Source: Saprospiraceae bacterium (GTDB taxonomy: Bacteria; Bacteroidota; Bacteroidia; Chitinophagales; Saprospiraceae). Taken from it: 64,000 nt of DNA. Positions 8,643 to 17,708 of this stretch are shown here, piece after piece. A model generated the notes under the pieces. The model made no database searches. It worked only from the letters and a program-made list of their open reading frames with translations, and had not been told where the DNA came from. The translations under genes and the position numbers were made by a program. Every line of letters begins with the position of its first letter. Within the stretch, counting starts at the first letter, position 1. The stretch is from NCBI GenBank assembly GCA_016714785.1, contig JADKCC010000037.1, forward strand, positions 29,925 to 93,924. The letters are read 5' to 3'.

Positions 8643-11411
8643 ATGTTACGTCTCCTTATTGTACTTAGTTTTCTCTTTTTATCTATTGCACTTTCCGCTC
8701 AAAAATATACCCTTAAAGGTATTGTAAAAGATGTTGAAAATAATAATTTGATCGGTGCTGTAGCCGTGTTATTGAATCCTGTGGACTCGGTTATGTTGGG
8801 ATTTGCAGCCACCGAAACCAATGGTAGTTTTATGATCGAAGATTTGGCAAAGGGTAAATATAATTTGCAAATAACATATATCGGGTACGGAACTATTCAA
8901 CGACTCATCGAGCTGTCTGGTAGTGAAAGGATAATGGATTTAGGCATAATAAAAATGAATGAAGAAGGTAAGATGCTAGATGCGGTGACAATTTCAGCAG
9001 AGTATGTACCCATTAAAGTGACCAAAGATACACTAGAATTTAATGCTGATGCTTTCAAAACGCAACCCAATGCAGTGGTAGAAGATTTGTTAAAAAGACT
9101 ACCTGGTGTAGAAGTAGATGCTGATGGTGTCATCAAGGTACAAGGAGAAGAAGTGAAGTCTGTGACTGTCGATGGAAAGGAGTTTTTCGGTAATGATCCT
9201 AAAATGGCAACTAAAAACTTACCAGCCAATGCCGTAAAAAAAGTACAAGTATTTGATAAAAAATCTAAATCTTCTGAATTTACTGGCATAGATGATGGTA
9301 ATGATGAAAAAACTATCAACCTTGAACTCAAAGAAGATAAAAGAAATGGCTATTTTGGCAATGTGATGGCAGGATATGGTACAGATAATAGATATGAAGG
9401 TAAAACCATGGTCAATAGGTTTAGCCCTAAAACACAGTTATCTTTTCTAGGTTCCCTGAATAATTTAAATAACTCTGGTGTCAATGTTAGTGATTTTTTA
9501 AGTATGACAGGAAGTCAAGGTGGTGGTGCTATGAGGGCTATAAATGCCAATTCTGGCGTACCACTTACATTTGGTCAAAACAATGTAGGAGACACAGAAA
9601 GTGTCACTGCCGGAATTAACTTAAATCAAAGTTTGGCTAATAAAAATAAATTGAGTTTCTCCTATTATTTGACACAAACCAAAACAGACCTTATCCAAAG
9701 CGGACTGACTAATTCTTTTTTGCCAAGCGGCGCCTTAATTTCCAACAATCAATATAATTCATTTTCAGAAGCACTAAATCATAATTTTAATACTACCTTC
9801 GATCTTCGTTTAGACTCCACTACCGAATTGACTTTGAGAGGGAGTTTAGGCCTAAAGGACAATGATGGCACAAGTGGTCAAATAGATACTACCAGAAATG
9901 CGGAAAGAATTATACTTAACTATAATGATCAGAGTAAGGGTAGTGAATCTAATTCCAATAACTATAATTTTACATTGAATATAAGAAAAAAACTAAACAA
10001 AATAGGTAGAACTGTCACACTTGATGGAAGCATAGGAGCTAATGAATCCGACAATATGAATAGACTCCTTAGCGAAGTTTATGGACGAGAATTGATGCTG
10101 AATAATGAGATATCAGTGTTTCAAGATCAAAATCAATTTACTGACAATAACAATTATTCATTTGGAGCAACTTATACCGAGCCAATTGGCAATCAATTAT
10201 TTGTCATATTGAATGGAAGTAGAAAAAATAATAAATCTGATATTATTAAAGACTTTTTAGAGTTGAATCCAGATGCCCTTACGATACCTGGAGTCTTGAA
10301 TGAAGAACTGAGTCGTACTTTTGATAACCGATTTGTTTACAATACAGGTGGTGTCAATTTGAGAATGACCAAGGAAACATATACAGCTAGTGCAGGGGTA
10401 GATTTTCAAAATTCTAATTTGCAAGGATTGCCAAGTGTGGGCGAAGAAATCAATAAACAATTTAATAATTTTTTGCCCAAAGCATCTTTAGAATTGGACA
10501 AGTTACGTATTAGAATGAATTACTCAACAGCTGTGAGAGAACCATCTATGGATCAACTGCAACCTGTGATAGACAATACAGATCCACTTAAAATATATAA
10601 AGGAAATCCAAGTCTGGTACCAGAATATAGGCATAACATGCGTATATCATACAATTTTTTTGATCAATTTAATTTCAGGAGTTTATTTGCCAATGTACGT
10701 TTAGGGCATACTAAAAATCGCATTACCACATCTACCATTCTTAACCCTGAAACTTCTGTGCGTACTCAAACTCCTGTAAACACTAAAGGAGAGTCCACGC
10801 TTGCAGGAAATATCAATTATAGTAGTCCATTAAACTTTATGAAGGCAAAATTTCGGACTGGAATCAATACCTCGTTGACAAGTGGTATTAACTTAATAAA
10901 TGGAAAGGAGACCAACATCGATAGATGGAATAATGGATTGAACTTAACACTTGAGAATAAAAGTAAAAAAGTATTTGACGCATCCATTAGTGGTAGGTGG
11001 AGCTATAATAGTAATATCTATAAGGGTAACGAAGCTCAAAATACTAATTTTATTAATCAAACTTATGAAACTTACTTAGCCTTATTTGCTGGCAAAGGCT
11101 GGACGATTGATACTCGTATGGAGTATTACTTATACGATCAAGGATCTTTTGATGCTTCTACAAAAATCAAACTTTGGCAAGCATCAATCTCTAAAGGTTT
11201 TATGGACAATAAATTGACCGCAAAATTGAGGATATTTGACATATTAAATCAAAACCAAGGCGTATCCAGATCAGCATCAGATTTAGATATTTCAGAAACC
11301 GTGTCCAATACCATTGGAAGGTATTTTATGCTCAATCTTACATACACGCTCAATGCATTAGGAAGTCCTACCACAGGAAATACGCCTCCACATCATGTAA
11401 TCATGAGGTAA
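8643..11411 (+). CDS. Outer membrane beta-barrel protein, TonB-receptor-like (OMP_b-brl_3 type)
   Basis: The 922-residue protein has a signal peptide (1-19, ending LSAQ), a carboxypeptidase-regulatory-like domain (about 20-105: LKGIVKDVENNNLIGAVAVL), a plug-like domain (about 120-230, with LLKRLPGVEVDADGVIKVQG and VTVDGKEFFGNDP), and a long C-terminal barrel rich in alternating-polarity strands. This is the layout of TonB-dependent-receptor-like proteins usually paired with GLPGLI proteins. The transported or bound substrate is unknown. No SusD homologue is adjacent, so it is not a standard polysaccharide utilisation locus. Confidence 0.85.
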   Translation: MLRLLIVLSFLFLSIALSAQKYTLKGIVKDVENNNLIGAVAVLLNPVDSVMLGFAATETNGSFMIEDLAKGKYNLQITYIGYGTIQRLIELSGSERIMDLGIIKMNEEGKMLDAVTISAEYVPIKVTKDTLEFNADAFKTQPNAVVEDLLKRLPGVEVDADGVIKVQGEEVKSVTVDGKEFFGNDPKMATKNLPANAVKKVQVFDKKSKSSEFTGIDDGNDEKTINLELKEDKRNGYFGNVMAGYGTDNRYEGKTMVNRFSPKTQLSFLGSLNNLNNSGVNVSDFLSMTGSQGGGAMRAINANSGVPLTFGQNNVGDTESVTAGINLNQSLANKNKLSFSYYLTQTKTDLIQSGLTNSFLPSGALISNNQYNSFSEALNHNFNTTFDLRLDSTTELTLRGSLGLKDNDGTSGQIDTTRNAERIILNYNDQSKGSESNSNNYNFTLNIRKKLNKIGRTVTLDGSIGANESDNMNRLLSEVYGRELMLNNEISVFQDQNQFTDNNNYSFGATYTEPIGNQLFVILNGSRKNNKSDIIKDFLELNPDALTIPGVLNEELSRTFDNRFVYNTGGVNLRMTKETYTASAGVDFQNSNLQGLPSVGEEINKQFNNFLPKASLELDKLRIRMNYSTAVREPSMDQLQPVIDNTDPLKIYKGNPSLVPEYRHNMRISYNFFDQFNFRSLFANVRLGHTKNRITTSTILNPETSVRTQTPVNTKGESTLAGNINYSSPLNFMKAKFRTGINTSLTSGINLINGKETNIDRWNNGLNLTLENKSKKVFDASISGRWSYNSNIYKGNEAQNTNFINQTYETYLALFAGKGWTIDTRMEYYLYDQGSFDASTKIKLWQASISKGFMDNKLTAKLRIFDILNQNQGVSRSASDLDISETVSNTIGRYFMLNLTYTLNALGSPTTGNTPPHHVIMR

Positions 11412-11488
11412 TACAATGTTTGACAAGTTGGGGAAGTGTATTTTTTATTTATGAGTCCCTATTGGGTACTATATTGTCTTAAGTAAAA

Positions 11489-11887
11489 TTACTTAAAGCA
11501 ATACTTTATAATGTCATGATTAGTGATGATGCCCGCTAGTTGGTCACCATCAAGTATTGGAATTGAGTGAACTTGATTGGACAAAAATATATCCGCTGCT
11601 AATCCAATAGTGTCTTCGGTATCCAGTGTTATAGGGTCTTCTGTCATAATATCTGAAGCCAAAATATGATTTCTTTGAGGCAACTCTCCTTTTGCCACAG
11701 AACCTTTATAAATTTTAAGCAAATCATTTTTACTGATAATACCCATTAATTTTTCATTTTCTACTACCAAGATGTGATGAATAGGAAAAGCATCAAACAC
11801 TTCTTCTACTTTCAACATGGTATCGCTCGGAGAAACATAAATTATTTTAGATGTCTTGATTCTTTTGACAGGAATTTCGGTATTCAT
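11489..11887 (-). CDS. CBS domain pair protein
   Basis: This 132-residue cytosolic protein consists of two CBS motifs, about residues 10-60 (VSPSDTMLKVEEVFDAFPIH, HILVVENEKLMGIISKNDLL) and 77-130 (MTEDPITLDTEDTIGLAADI, HSIPILDGDQLAGIITNHDI). CBS pairs bind adenosine nucleotides or other ligands and regulate partner proteins. Stand-alone forms like this one have no assigned target. It is convergent with the barrel gene and divergent from the thiamin receptor transcript. Nothing in its neighbourhood identifies the partner. Confidence 0.88.
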   Translation of the reverse strand: MNTEIPVKRIKTSKIIYVSPSDTMLKVEEVFDAFPIHHILVVENEKLMGIISKNDLLKIYKGSVAKGELPQRNHILASDIMTEDPITLDTEDTIGLAADIFLSNQVHSIPILDGDQLAGIITNHDIIKYCFK

Positions 11888-12046
11888 ATTTTATTATTTT
11901 GGTATAAAATTAGTTCTAAATGGAAACGTGAAATATGATAACAATCACTGCGTGTGGTGATAAAAAGTATTCATACTTAATGTGAATTTTAAAAGAGTTT
12001 GAAAATATTATTTTTTTTTAAATAGCGTTTATTGGTTAATTTATGA

Positions 12047-12054
12047 TACCTTTG
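12047..12054 (+). promoter_or_regulatory. Putative -7 box TACCTTTG for the TPP-riboswitch transcript
   Basis: TACCTTTG matches TAnnTTTG and ends 9 bases before the riboswitch P1 stem, placing the expected transcription start just upstream of the aptamer. A TTG lies 12 bases upstream rather than at the canonical spacing of about 19. Confidence 0.5.
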
Positions 12055-12063
12055 TAATTCCTA

Positions 12064-12144
12064 ATTTGGGGTGCTTGAGTGATAGCTCAGGCTGAGATCA
12101 TACCCATTGAACCTGCTCAGATAATGCTGAGAAGGGAAACAAAT
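12064..12144 (+). ncRNA. TPP riboswitch (THI element)
   Basis: The leader contains the conserved TPP aptamer cores in order: GGGGTGC near 12068, a short P3 hairpin (GAG ... CTC), GGCTGAGA at 12090-12097, ACCC, GAACCTG at 12109-12115, a CTCAG/CTGAG hairpin, and the closing AAGGGAA at 12132-12138. P1 can form from ATTTG (12064-12068) and CAAAT (12140-12144). TPP binding should repress the downstream receptor gene, whose start lies 52 bases further on. No strong terminator is visible between them, so control is more likely at translation or by an atypical mechanism. Confidence 0.95.
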
Positions 12145-12196
12145 ATCAGAATCAAGTATCTCATTAGGATTTTAATTAATATGTAAAGTATTTAAA

Positions 12197-14656
12197 ATGA
12201 GATATTTTTTTACATTAATAGGTATTCTGTTTTTTGATTTTTTTTCATTTTCCCAGCATACTATCGCTGGTGTAGTAACCAATGAAAAAGGTGAAAAATT
12301 ATCATTTGCCACCGTTTTTTTAGAAGGTACCCAATTTGCTGCATCTACTGATGACCGTGGTTATTATAGTATCATTAATGTTCCCAAAGGTAGTTATTCA
12401 CTCAAAGCTACATTTATTGGATATAAAGCCATCATAAATGACATCCATGTTAGTTCAGATTTGAGATACAATATTGTGTTAGATGGAGAAATATACAATT
12501 TGGATCAGGTAGAAATACAAGCCAATCGTGTTAAGAGTAATGCTCCGTTTTCTAATCAAATCATCCATAAAAATACACTACAAAAAGAAAATTTGGGACA
12601 AGATGTACCTTTCTTATTGCAATGGACTCCTTCTATGTTGGTAACATCAGATGCTGGTACGGGCATAGGCTATACAGGATTAAGGCTACGAGGTTCAGAT
12701 CAGACAAGGATCAATGTGACCATCAACGGTGTTCCACTGAACGATGCTGAATCTCATAATGTGTTCTGGGTTGATCTTCCCGATATGATGAGTTCTGTCA
12801 ATAATATTCAAATACAACGTGGCGTAGGAACATCTACCAATGGCGCCGGTGCTTTTGGTGGCACTATAAGTGTAAACACCACTGATATCAGGGTGAAACC
12901 TTTCATTGATTTGGCGACTACCTATGGCGATTATAATACCAGAAAACTGAATATAAACTTAGGTACAGGACTTATTAATAATCGATATGTCATAGATGGG
13001 AGATATAGTATTATAAAGTCAGATGGATATGTAGATAGAGCAACCGCTGATCTTCAAAGTTTTGCCTTTTCAGCAGCAAGGATTACAGCAAAATCATCCC
13101 TAAAGCTGAACATTTTGCAAGGCAAAGAAATCACGTATCAATCATGGTACGGTGTACCACAAGTTAAAGTAGAAGGGAATCAAACACAACTTTTAGATCA
13201 TTATTATAGAAATTTAGGTAGTATTTACTTAAATGCTGCCGATTCATCCAATCTTTTTGGTTCAGGTAGGAGCTATAATTATTACACTTATCCAAACCAA
13301 GTGGACAACTACAAACAAACACATTTTCAATTGATCCACGCTTTGTCTTTGAACCAACAGGTAAAAACGAAATCGACCCTTTACTTTACAAAAGGAAGAG
13401 GCTACTTTGAAGAGTTTAAGTTCAATGATAGACTTGAAAAGTATCAACTTGACAATATAGTGGATTCTATTGGTAATGAAATTGATAGATCAAATATCGT
13501 TCGACGCAGATGGTTGGACAACGATTTACTTGGTGTTATATTAGATGCGGAGTATTTTTTAAATAAACAATGGACCTTTCAATCTGGCGTAGCTGCCAAT
13601 CAGTATATAGGTGACCATTTTGGATATGTTATATATTCTTCAGTGCATTCTAAAGCATTGGACAATACAAGGAAATATTATGATAATACGGGTAATAAAA
13701 GTGATCTGTCTGCATATTTTCGAGCATTGTTTGATGTCAGTGATAAATGGAGCTTCCAAGGAGATATTCAATTACGCAAAGTGAATTATAAAGTATCTGG
13801 TTTAGACAATGATTTACGAAACATAGAAGTTGGGAGTGATTTTTTATTTTTCAACCCGAAATTTGGTGCTAGTTATCAAATAGATAGAAAACAACAAACA
13901 TATTTTTCAATGGCCATAGCGCATAAAGAACCTTCTCGTGGTGATTTTATCGATAATGCCTTTGGTGTAATACCCAAACCAGAAAAATTGTACAATTGGG
14001 AAACTGGTTATCGCTACTTTTCCGATAGAACAAGCGTTGAATGCAATGTGTATTATATGGTTTACAAGGATCAATTAGTACTTACTGGCGAACTGAACGA
14101 TGTAGGAGCGACCATTAGGATCAATGTACCTGATAGTTACCGTTTGGGATGGGAATCATCAGTCAATCATCAAATAACTAAAAAATGGGCTATCAGTGCC
14201 AATGCAACATTAAGTAAGAATAAAATCCATACATTCGATGAAATCATAGCGGACTATACCATAGATTTTGATAAGGTCAAGATCACCCACAAAAACAAGG
14301 ACATCTCCTTTTCTCCGAGTTTTATTGGCGCCATGCAACTGCTTTACAAACCAACAGGGAATTTAGAGGCTGAATGGTCTGCAAAATATGTGGGCAAACA
14401 ATATTTGGACAATACCAGTAACCAAAACCGATCTCTGTCGGCTTATAGTTACCAAAACTTGAGACTGGCCTATCATATTCCAAGTAAATATTGGAAGAAT
14501 ATGGATATCACCTTGATGCTAAACAACCTTTTTGACCAGAAGTATGCTTCCAATGGCTATACCTATAGTTATATTTATGAGGCTACCATAACTGAAAACT
14601 TTGTATATCCACAAGCAGGGAGAAATTGGATGTTGGGATTGAAACTTGGGTTGTAA
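12197..14656 (+). CDS. TonB-dependent receptor under TPP riboswitch control, probable thiamin (or precursor) importer
   Basis: This 819-residue outer membrane receptor has a signal peptide (1-20), a carboxypeptidase-regulatory domain (about 21-100), a plug domain (about 115-230: LRLRGSDQTRINVTINGVPL, VNNIQIQRGVGTSTNGAGAF) and a C-terminal barrel. Its leader carries a TPP riboswitch. Comparative work on thiamin regulation described riboswitch-controlled TonB receptors (OMR1 type) in Bacteroidota as thiamin-uptake candidates, which is the basis for the function proposed here. No pnuT-like inner membrane transporter or thiamin kinase gene follows in this window. Confidence 0.85.
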   Translation: MRYFFTLIGILFFDFFSFSQHTIAGVVTNEKGEKLSFATVFLEGTQFAASTDDRGYYSIINVPKGSYSLKATFIGYKAIINDIHVSSDLRYNIVLDGEIYNLDQVEIQANRVKSNAPFSNQIIHKNTLQKENLGQDVPFLLQWTPSMLVTSDAGTGIGYTGLRLRGSDQTRINVTINGVPLNDAESHNVFWVDLPDMMSSVNNIQIQRGVGTSTNGAGAFGGTISVNTTDIRVKPFIDLATTYGDYNTRKLNINLGTGLINNRYVIDGRYSIIKSDGYVDRATADLQSFAFSAARITAKSSLKLNILQGKEITYQSWYGVPQVKVEGNQTQLLDHYYRNLGSIYLNAADSSNLFGSGRSYNYYTYPNQVDNYKQTHFQLIHALSLNQQVKTKSTLYFTKGRGYFEEFKFNDRLEKYQLDNIVDSIGNEIDRSNIVRRRWLDNDLLGVILDAEYFLNKQWTFQSGVAANQYIGDHFGYVIYSSVHSKALDNTRKYYDNTGNKSDLSAYFRALFDVSDKWSFQGDIQLRKVNYKVSGLDNDLRNIEVGSDFLFFNPKFGASYQIDRKQQTYFSMAIAHKEPSRGDFIDNAFGVIPKPEKLYNWETGYRYFSDRTSVECNVYYMVYKDQLVLTGELNDVGATIRINVPDSYRLGWESSVNHQITKKWAISANATLSKNKIHTFDEIIADYTIDFDKVKITHKNKDISFSPSFIGAMQLLYKPTGNLEAEWSAKYVGKQYLDNTSNQNRSLSAYSYQNLRLAYHIPSKYWKNMDITLMLNNLFDQKYASNGYTYSYIYEATITENFVYPQAGRNWMLGLKLGL

Positions 14657-14748
14657 TTGTATAGGGTAGGGAAGTTGCTTTAATGACACCGTAGTAGGTG
14701 TAATACGTAAAATACTGGAATAGTTTTTTCCAATACTTTAAAATCTAC

Positions 14749-14863
14749 TTTGTCAAATTAGTATTTTCAAAAATATGAGACTAAAAAGGGTTTTCTCAGT
14801 CGCTAAAGCTCCATCGAAATGACATTGTGTTATAGTTTAAGTGGGAGATAAAGAGAGTTCGGT
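14749..14863 (+). repeat. Direct repeat, copy 1 (about 115 bp)
   Basis: It is nearly identical to 17418-17532, with only a few substitutions over 115 bp, in the same orientation. The two copies flank the dockerin-like T9SS gene. This copy lacks the palindrome that completes copy 2. Similar short intergenic repeats are common in Bacteroidota. Confidence 0.85.
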
Positions 14864-15053
14864 CATATTGGGCTGGTATTTTGATTTGATTATCATTTCA
14901 AAACTGCCTGGATGTTTCAAAAATTATAAAACATATTAAAAATTATTGCCATTTATAAGTATTTGAAAGATAATCTTCTAATTTTTATAAGGGGATACAC
15001 CCAAATTAATATATTTTTATCGTAAATAATATACTACCAATTAATAATATATA

Positions 15054-15061
15054 TACTTTTG
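15054..15061 (+). promoter_or_regulatory. Putative -7 box TACTTTTG for the dockerin-like T9SS gene
   Basis: TACTTTTG fits TAnnTTTG and sits 50 bp before the ATG at 15112. The -33 position is not clear. Confidence 0.45.
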
Positions 15062-15111
15062 TCGTAATATGTAGTTATTTAATATTTTTTACTCACAAAA
15101 GTCTCGAAAGA

Positions 15112-17319
15112 ATGAAAACAAACATTTACGCTCGAATTTATTGGTTAGGAATTTTTTTCCTGATACAATCAGTATCTTTATTACAAGCAAAAGATGCGAA
15201 AAGTGCAGTTTCTTTTACCATTAATTGCCCTCCGAATGCTTACGTAAGCTGCCATGATGAATTATGGGATTTGTCTGCTTATGGCAATGCCACTTACACT
15301 ATTAATTATCACACCTATAGTGCAGGCAATCCTACCGTTCAATACAATCTAAACAGTTGTAACGCAGGAACCATCACTCGTACATGGACTGTAGAAGATC
15401 CATATTGGAATTGGGTGAGTTGTACACAAACGATTTATGTATCTTCAGGAGGTAGTGGAGGACCATTGATAGATTGGCCAGAAGATATCGAACTTACAGG
15501 TTGCAACCCAAATACCAATCCATATCAATTGCCAGACCCCAATAATTATCCGACATGGGAAGGTGGAGATTGCAGTATGTTAGGTCGATCTTATAGTGAT
15601 ATGCTTTTCACTGTCAATAGTCAGTGTAAAAAGATCATGCGTACTTGGAAAGTTTTGGACTGGTGCAATTTTTCACCGAGCAATGGTTATGGTATTTATA
15701 CAAAAGTTCAAATTATTTACATTGTCAATAATACAGCACCTGCATTTACATGCCCTGCTGAGATTACTGTGAATGCATTCAATTGTAAAGATGCAGAACT
15801 TGTCACAGCGCCATTGACTATAGATCCAAGTGTATGTGGTGGCTATTATGAAATTATAAATAATTCAAAATATGCAAAGTCAAAAAGCAATAACATTTCT
15901 GGAATTTATCCTGTAGGAACACATAAGGTAACTTATACAGTGAAATATGGTTGTGGAAAGACAAAAACATGCACGACCAATGTTGTTGTAAAAAATGCTT
16001 CTAGACCTACGCCTTACTGTATAGCACAACTGGTCACTACCTTAATGCCGGTAGATACCGATGGGGATGGAAAAATAGACAATGGAATGGTAGAACTTTG
16101 GGCAAAGGATGTCAATAAAGGGAGTTATTCGTCTTGTGGATTTCATCCATTGAAGTTTTCATTTTCAAAAAATGTAGCTGAGACTTCCAAAACATTCACT
16201 TGTGCCAATGTGGGTTCAAATAAAGTACAAATGTGGGTGACTGATAGTAAAGGTGGACAAGAGTATTGCGAGGTAGAAGTCATCATTCAGAACAACGGAG
16301 CCAATATTCCAGATTGTAAACCCAAACCAGTTACACCCGTTGACCCTGTGTACAGCCAAAAAGGAAATGTTTTGACACTTACAGATACACCGCTTCATAA
16401 TGCTGAAATTACGCTGAAGTACAAAGATCCTATCATCAAATATACTAGCACTTTTGATACGACGGAGACATTGGAGTTAGATTCTTTTATTAATCTTTCT
16501 GGGCATAAACTATACAGATACATTACGGTAAAAAAGATTACAGAGACCAAAGACTCCACTTTGCAATTCATCACCAAAAAAGTCAAAACTAATTTGGAAG
16601 GAAAATATTTATTGGATAGTCTTGCCCTAAAAGGAAAAGCTTTAGAGCTTTCGGCTACTTATAAAGATGATGCTCGAAAAAACATTGACAATAAAGATGT
16701 GGAATTATTGACCAAGTTTTTATTGGGCGATGTTACTTTTAGCAGTTACCATCAATATCTTGCATCAGATATCAATGAAGATGGCAAGATTGATATAACT
16801 GACCAAAATTTATTAATGGAATTTGTAACAGGGACTACTTCTAGTTTACCAGGCATTTACCAATGGTATCTTTTGGATAAAAAGGCAACTTATACGAAGC
16901 CAGAGGATGTGCTAAAACAAACTTTACCTTTGGTCGTAGCTTTAGATTCTTTAAAAGCTTTAAATCCTGCCGTAGATTTTGTAGCCATCAAAAAGGGTAA
17001 TATCTCGATAGATCCGGGTTCATTGCATGAAAACGTAGTAGAAAGTAGAAACAACGCTGATTTGACTGTAGATGTGAAAGCTTATCCCAATCCATTTACT
17101 GACTTTCTCACATTTGAGATTGCTTCTGACATAGATCAAGTAGCTGCTTTACGTATGTATAACGCTGCCGGGCAAGAAATATTACAACAAAATCATGTAT
17201 TGCTCAAAGGTGTTAACGAAGTTAATGCCCAGTTGACACAAGATTACACAGGGTTGATTTTATATACTTGGACAATAGGGTCACAACGCTATTCAGGCAC
17301 TTTGTCACATGTGAAATAA
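15112..17319 (+). CDS. Secreted protein with dockerin-like repeat and T9SS sorting tail
   Basis: The 735-residue protein has a signal peptide (about 1-26), several Cys-containing beta modules of the kind seen in HYR/Ig-like surface proteins (for example YVSCHDELWDLS, CNAGTITRTWTVED, APAFTCPAEITVNAFNCKDA), a calcium-binding-like loop (DTDGDGKIDNG, about residue 316), a dockerin-type module (about 530-570: DVELLTKFLLGDVTF ... DINEDGKIDITDQN), and a C-terminal T9SS sorting domain (about 655-735: VKAYPNPFTDFLTFEIAS). It is probably an extracellular or surface-attached structural or adhesive protein; no catalytic motif is seen. A terminator hairpin follows at 17358. The gene is bracketed by a 115-bp direct repeat. 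Confidence 0.8.
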   Translation: MKTNIYARIYWLGIFFLIQSVSLLQAKDAKSAVSFTINCPPNAYVSCHDELWDLSAYGNATYTINYHTYSAGNPTVQYNLNSCNAGTITRTWTVEDPYWNWVSCTQTIYVSSGGSGGPLIDWPEDIELTGCNPNTNPYQLPDPNNYPTWEGGDCSMLGRSYSDMLFTVNSQCKKIMRTWKVLDWCNFSPSNGYGIYTKVQIIYIVNNTAPAFTCPAEITVNAFNCKDAELVTAPLTIDPSVCGGYYEIINNSKYAKSKSNNISGIYPVGTHKVTYTVKYGCGKTKTCTTNVVVKNASRPTPYCIAQLVTTLMPVDTDGDGKIDNGMVELWAKDVNKGSYSSCGFHPLKFSFSKNVAETSKTFTCANVGSNKVQMWVTDSKGGQEYCEVEVIIQNNGANIPDCKPKPVTPVDPVYSQKGNVLTLTDTPLHNAEITLKYKDPIIKYTSTFDTTETLELDSFINLSGHKLYRYITVKKITETKDSTLQFITKKVKTNLEGKYLLDSLALKGKALELSATYKDDARKNIDNKDVELLTKFLLGDVTFSSYHQYLASDINEDGKIDITDQNLLMEFVTGTTSSLPGIYQWYLLDKKATYTKPEDVLKQTLPLVVALDSLKALNPAVDFVAIKKGNISIDPGSLHENVVESRNNADLTVDVKAYPNPFTDFLTFEIASDIDQVAALRMYNAAGQEILQQNHVLLKGVNEVNAQLTQDYTGLILYTWTIGSQRYSGTLSHVK

Positions 17320-17357
17320 CAGATTAGTTATAAAGATATTTCTTATTTCCCCTTGCG

Positions 17358-17390
17358 AAGCCTCATTGCATTCTTGTAGTGAGGCTTTTT
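17358..17390 (+). terminator. Intrinsic terminator after the dockerin-like T9SS gene
   Basis: An 8-bp stem AAGCCTCA / TGAGGCTT with a 14-nt loop is followed by a T run, 38 bp after the stop codon. Confidence 0.75.
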
Positions 17391-17417
17391 ATATGTCTTG
17401 GAATTATTTAGTTCTGC

Positions 17418-17532
17418 TTTGTCAAATGAGTATTTTCAAAAATATGAGACTAAATAGGGGTTTCTCAGTCGCTAAAGCTCCATCGAAATGACATTGTGTT
17501 ATAGTTTAAGTGGAAGATAAAGGGAGTTCGGC
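17418..17532 (+). repeat. Direct repeat, copy 2 (about 115 bp)
   Basis: This is the second copy of the repeat at 14749-14863, in the same orientation. It runs directly into the left arm of a perfect palindrome at 17515-17553. Confidence 0.85.
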
Positions 17533-17553
17533 AATGCCGAACTCCCTTTATCT
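17515..17553. repeat. Perfect 19-bp palindrome, possible bidirectional terminator
   Basis: AGATAAAGGGAGTTCGGCA at 17515-17533 is exactly complementary to 17535-17553 around a single central base. It lies between convergent genes (T9SS protein and acyl-CoA reductase). A degenerate relative with GGGATTTCGG and CGAACTCCC occurs near 26048-26073. It may end transcription from both sides or be a repetitive palindromic element. Confidence 0.7.
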
Positions 17554-17708
17554 CATACATTTCTTCATCAGACTTTGTCATTTCGAATCACAGAGTGGTG
17601 ACAAAACTTTTTAATTCAAATAGGTCAAAGTAGCATTAGTTGGGCTAGTTTTAGGTTTTTTTTTTAAATCCATTTTAATTGGCCTAAAACCGTCATTAGT
17701 ATAGACCG

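Larger units (their letters stand above)
14657..15111 (+). other. Intergenic region with one copy of a flanking direct repeat
   Basis: This 455-bp gap holds no credible gene. It contains the first copy of a repeat (14749-14863) whose second copy lies at 17418-17532, and a promoter-like box at 15054-15061 before the next gene. The rest is AT-rich without clear structure. Confidence 0.7.

Noticed and set aside
17577..17600. tRNA-like TTCGAATC motif
   Set aside because: There is no surrounding cloverleaf; the motif belongs to a common intergenic repeat context.
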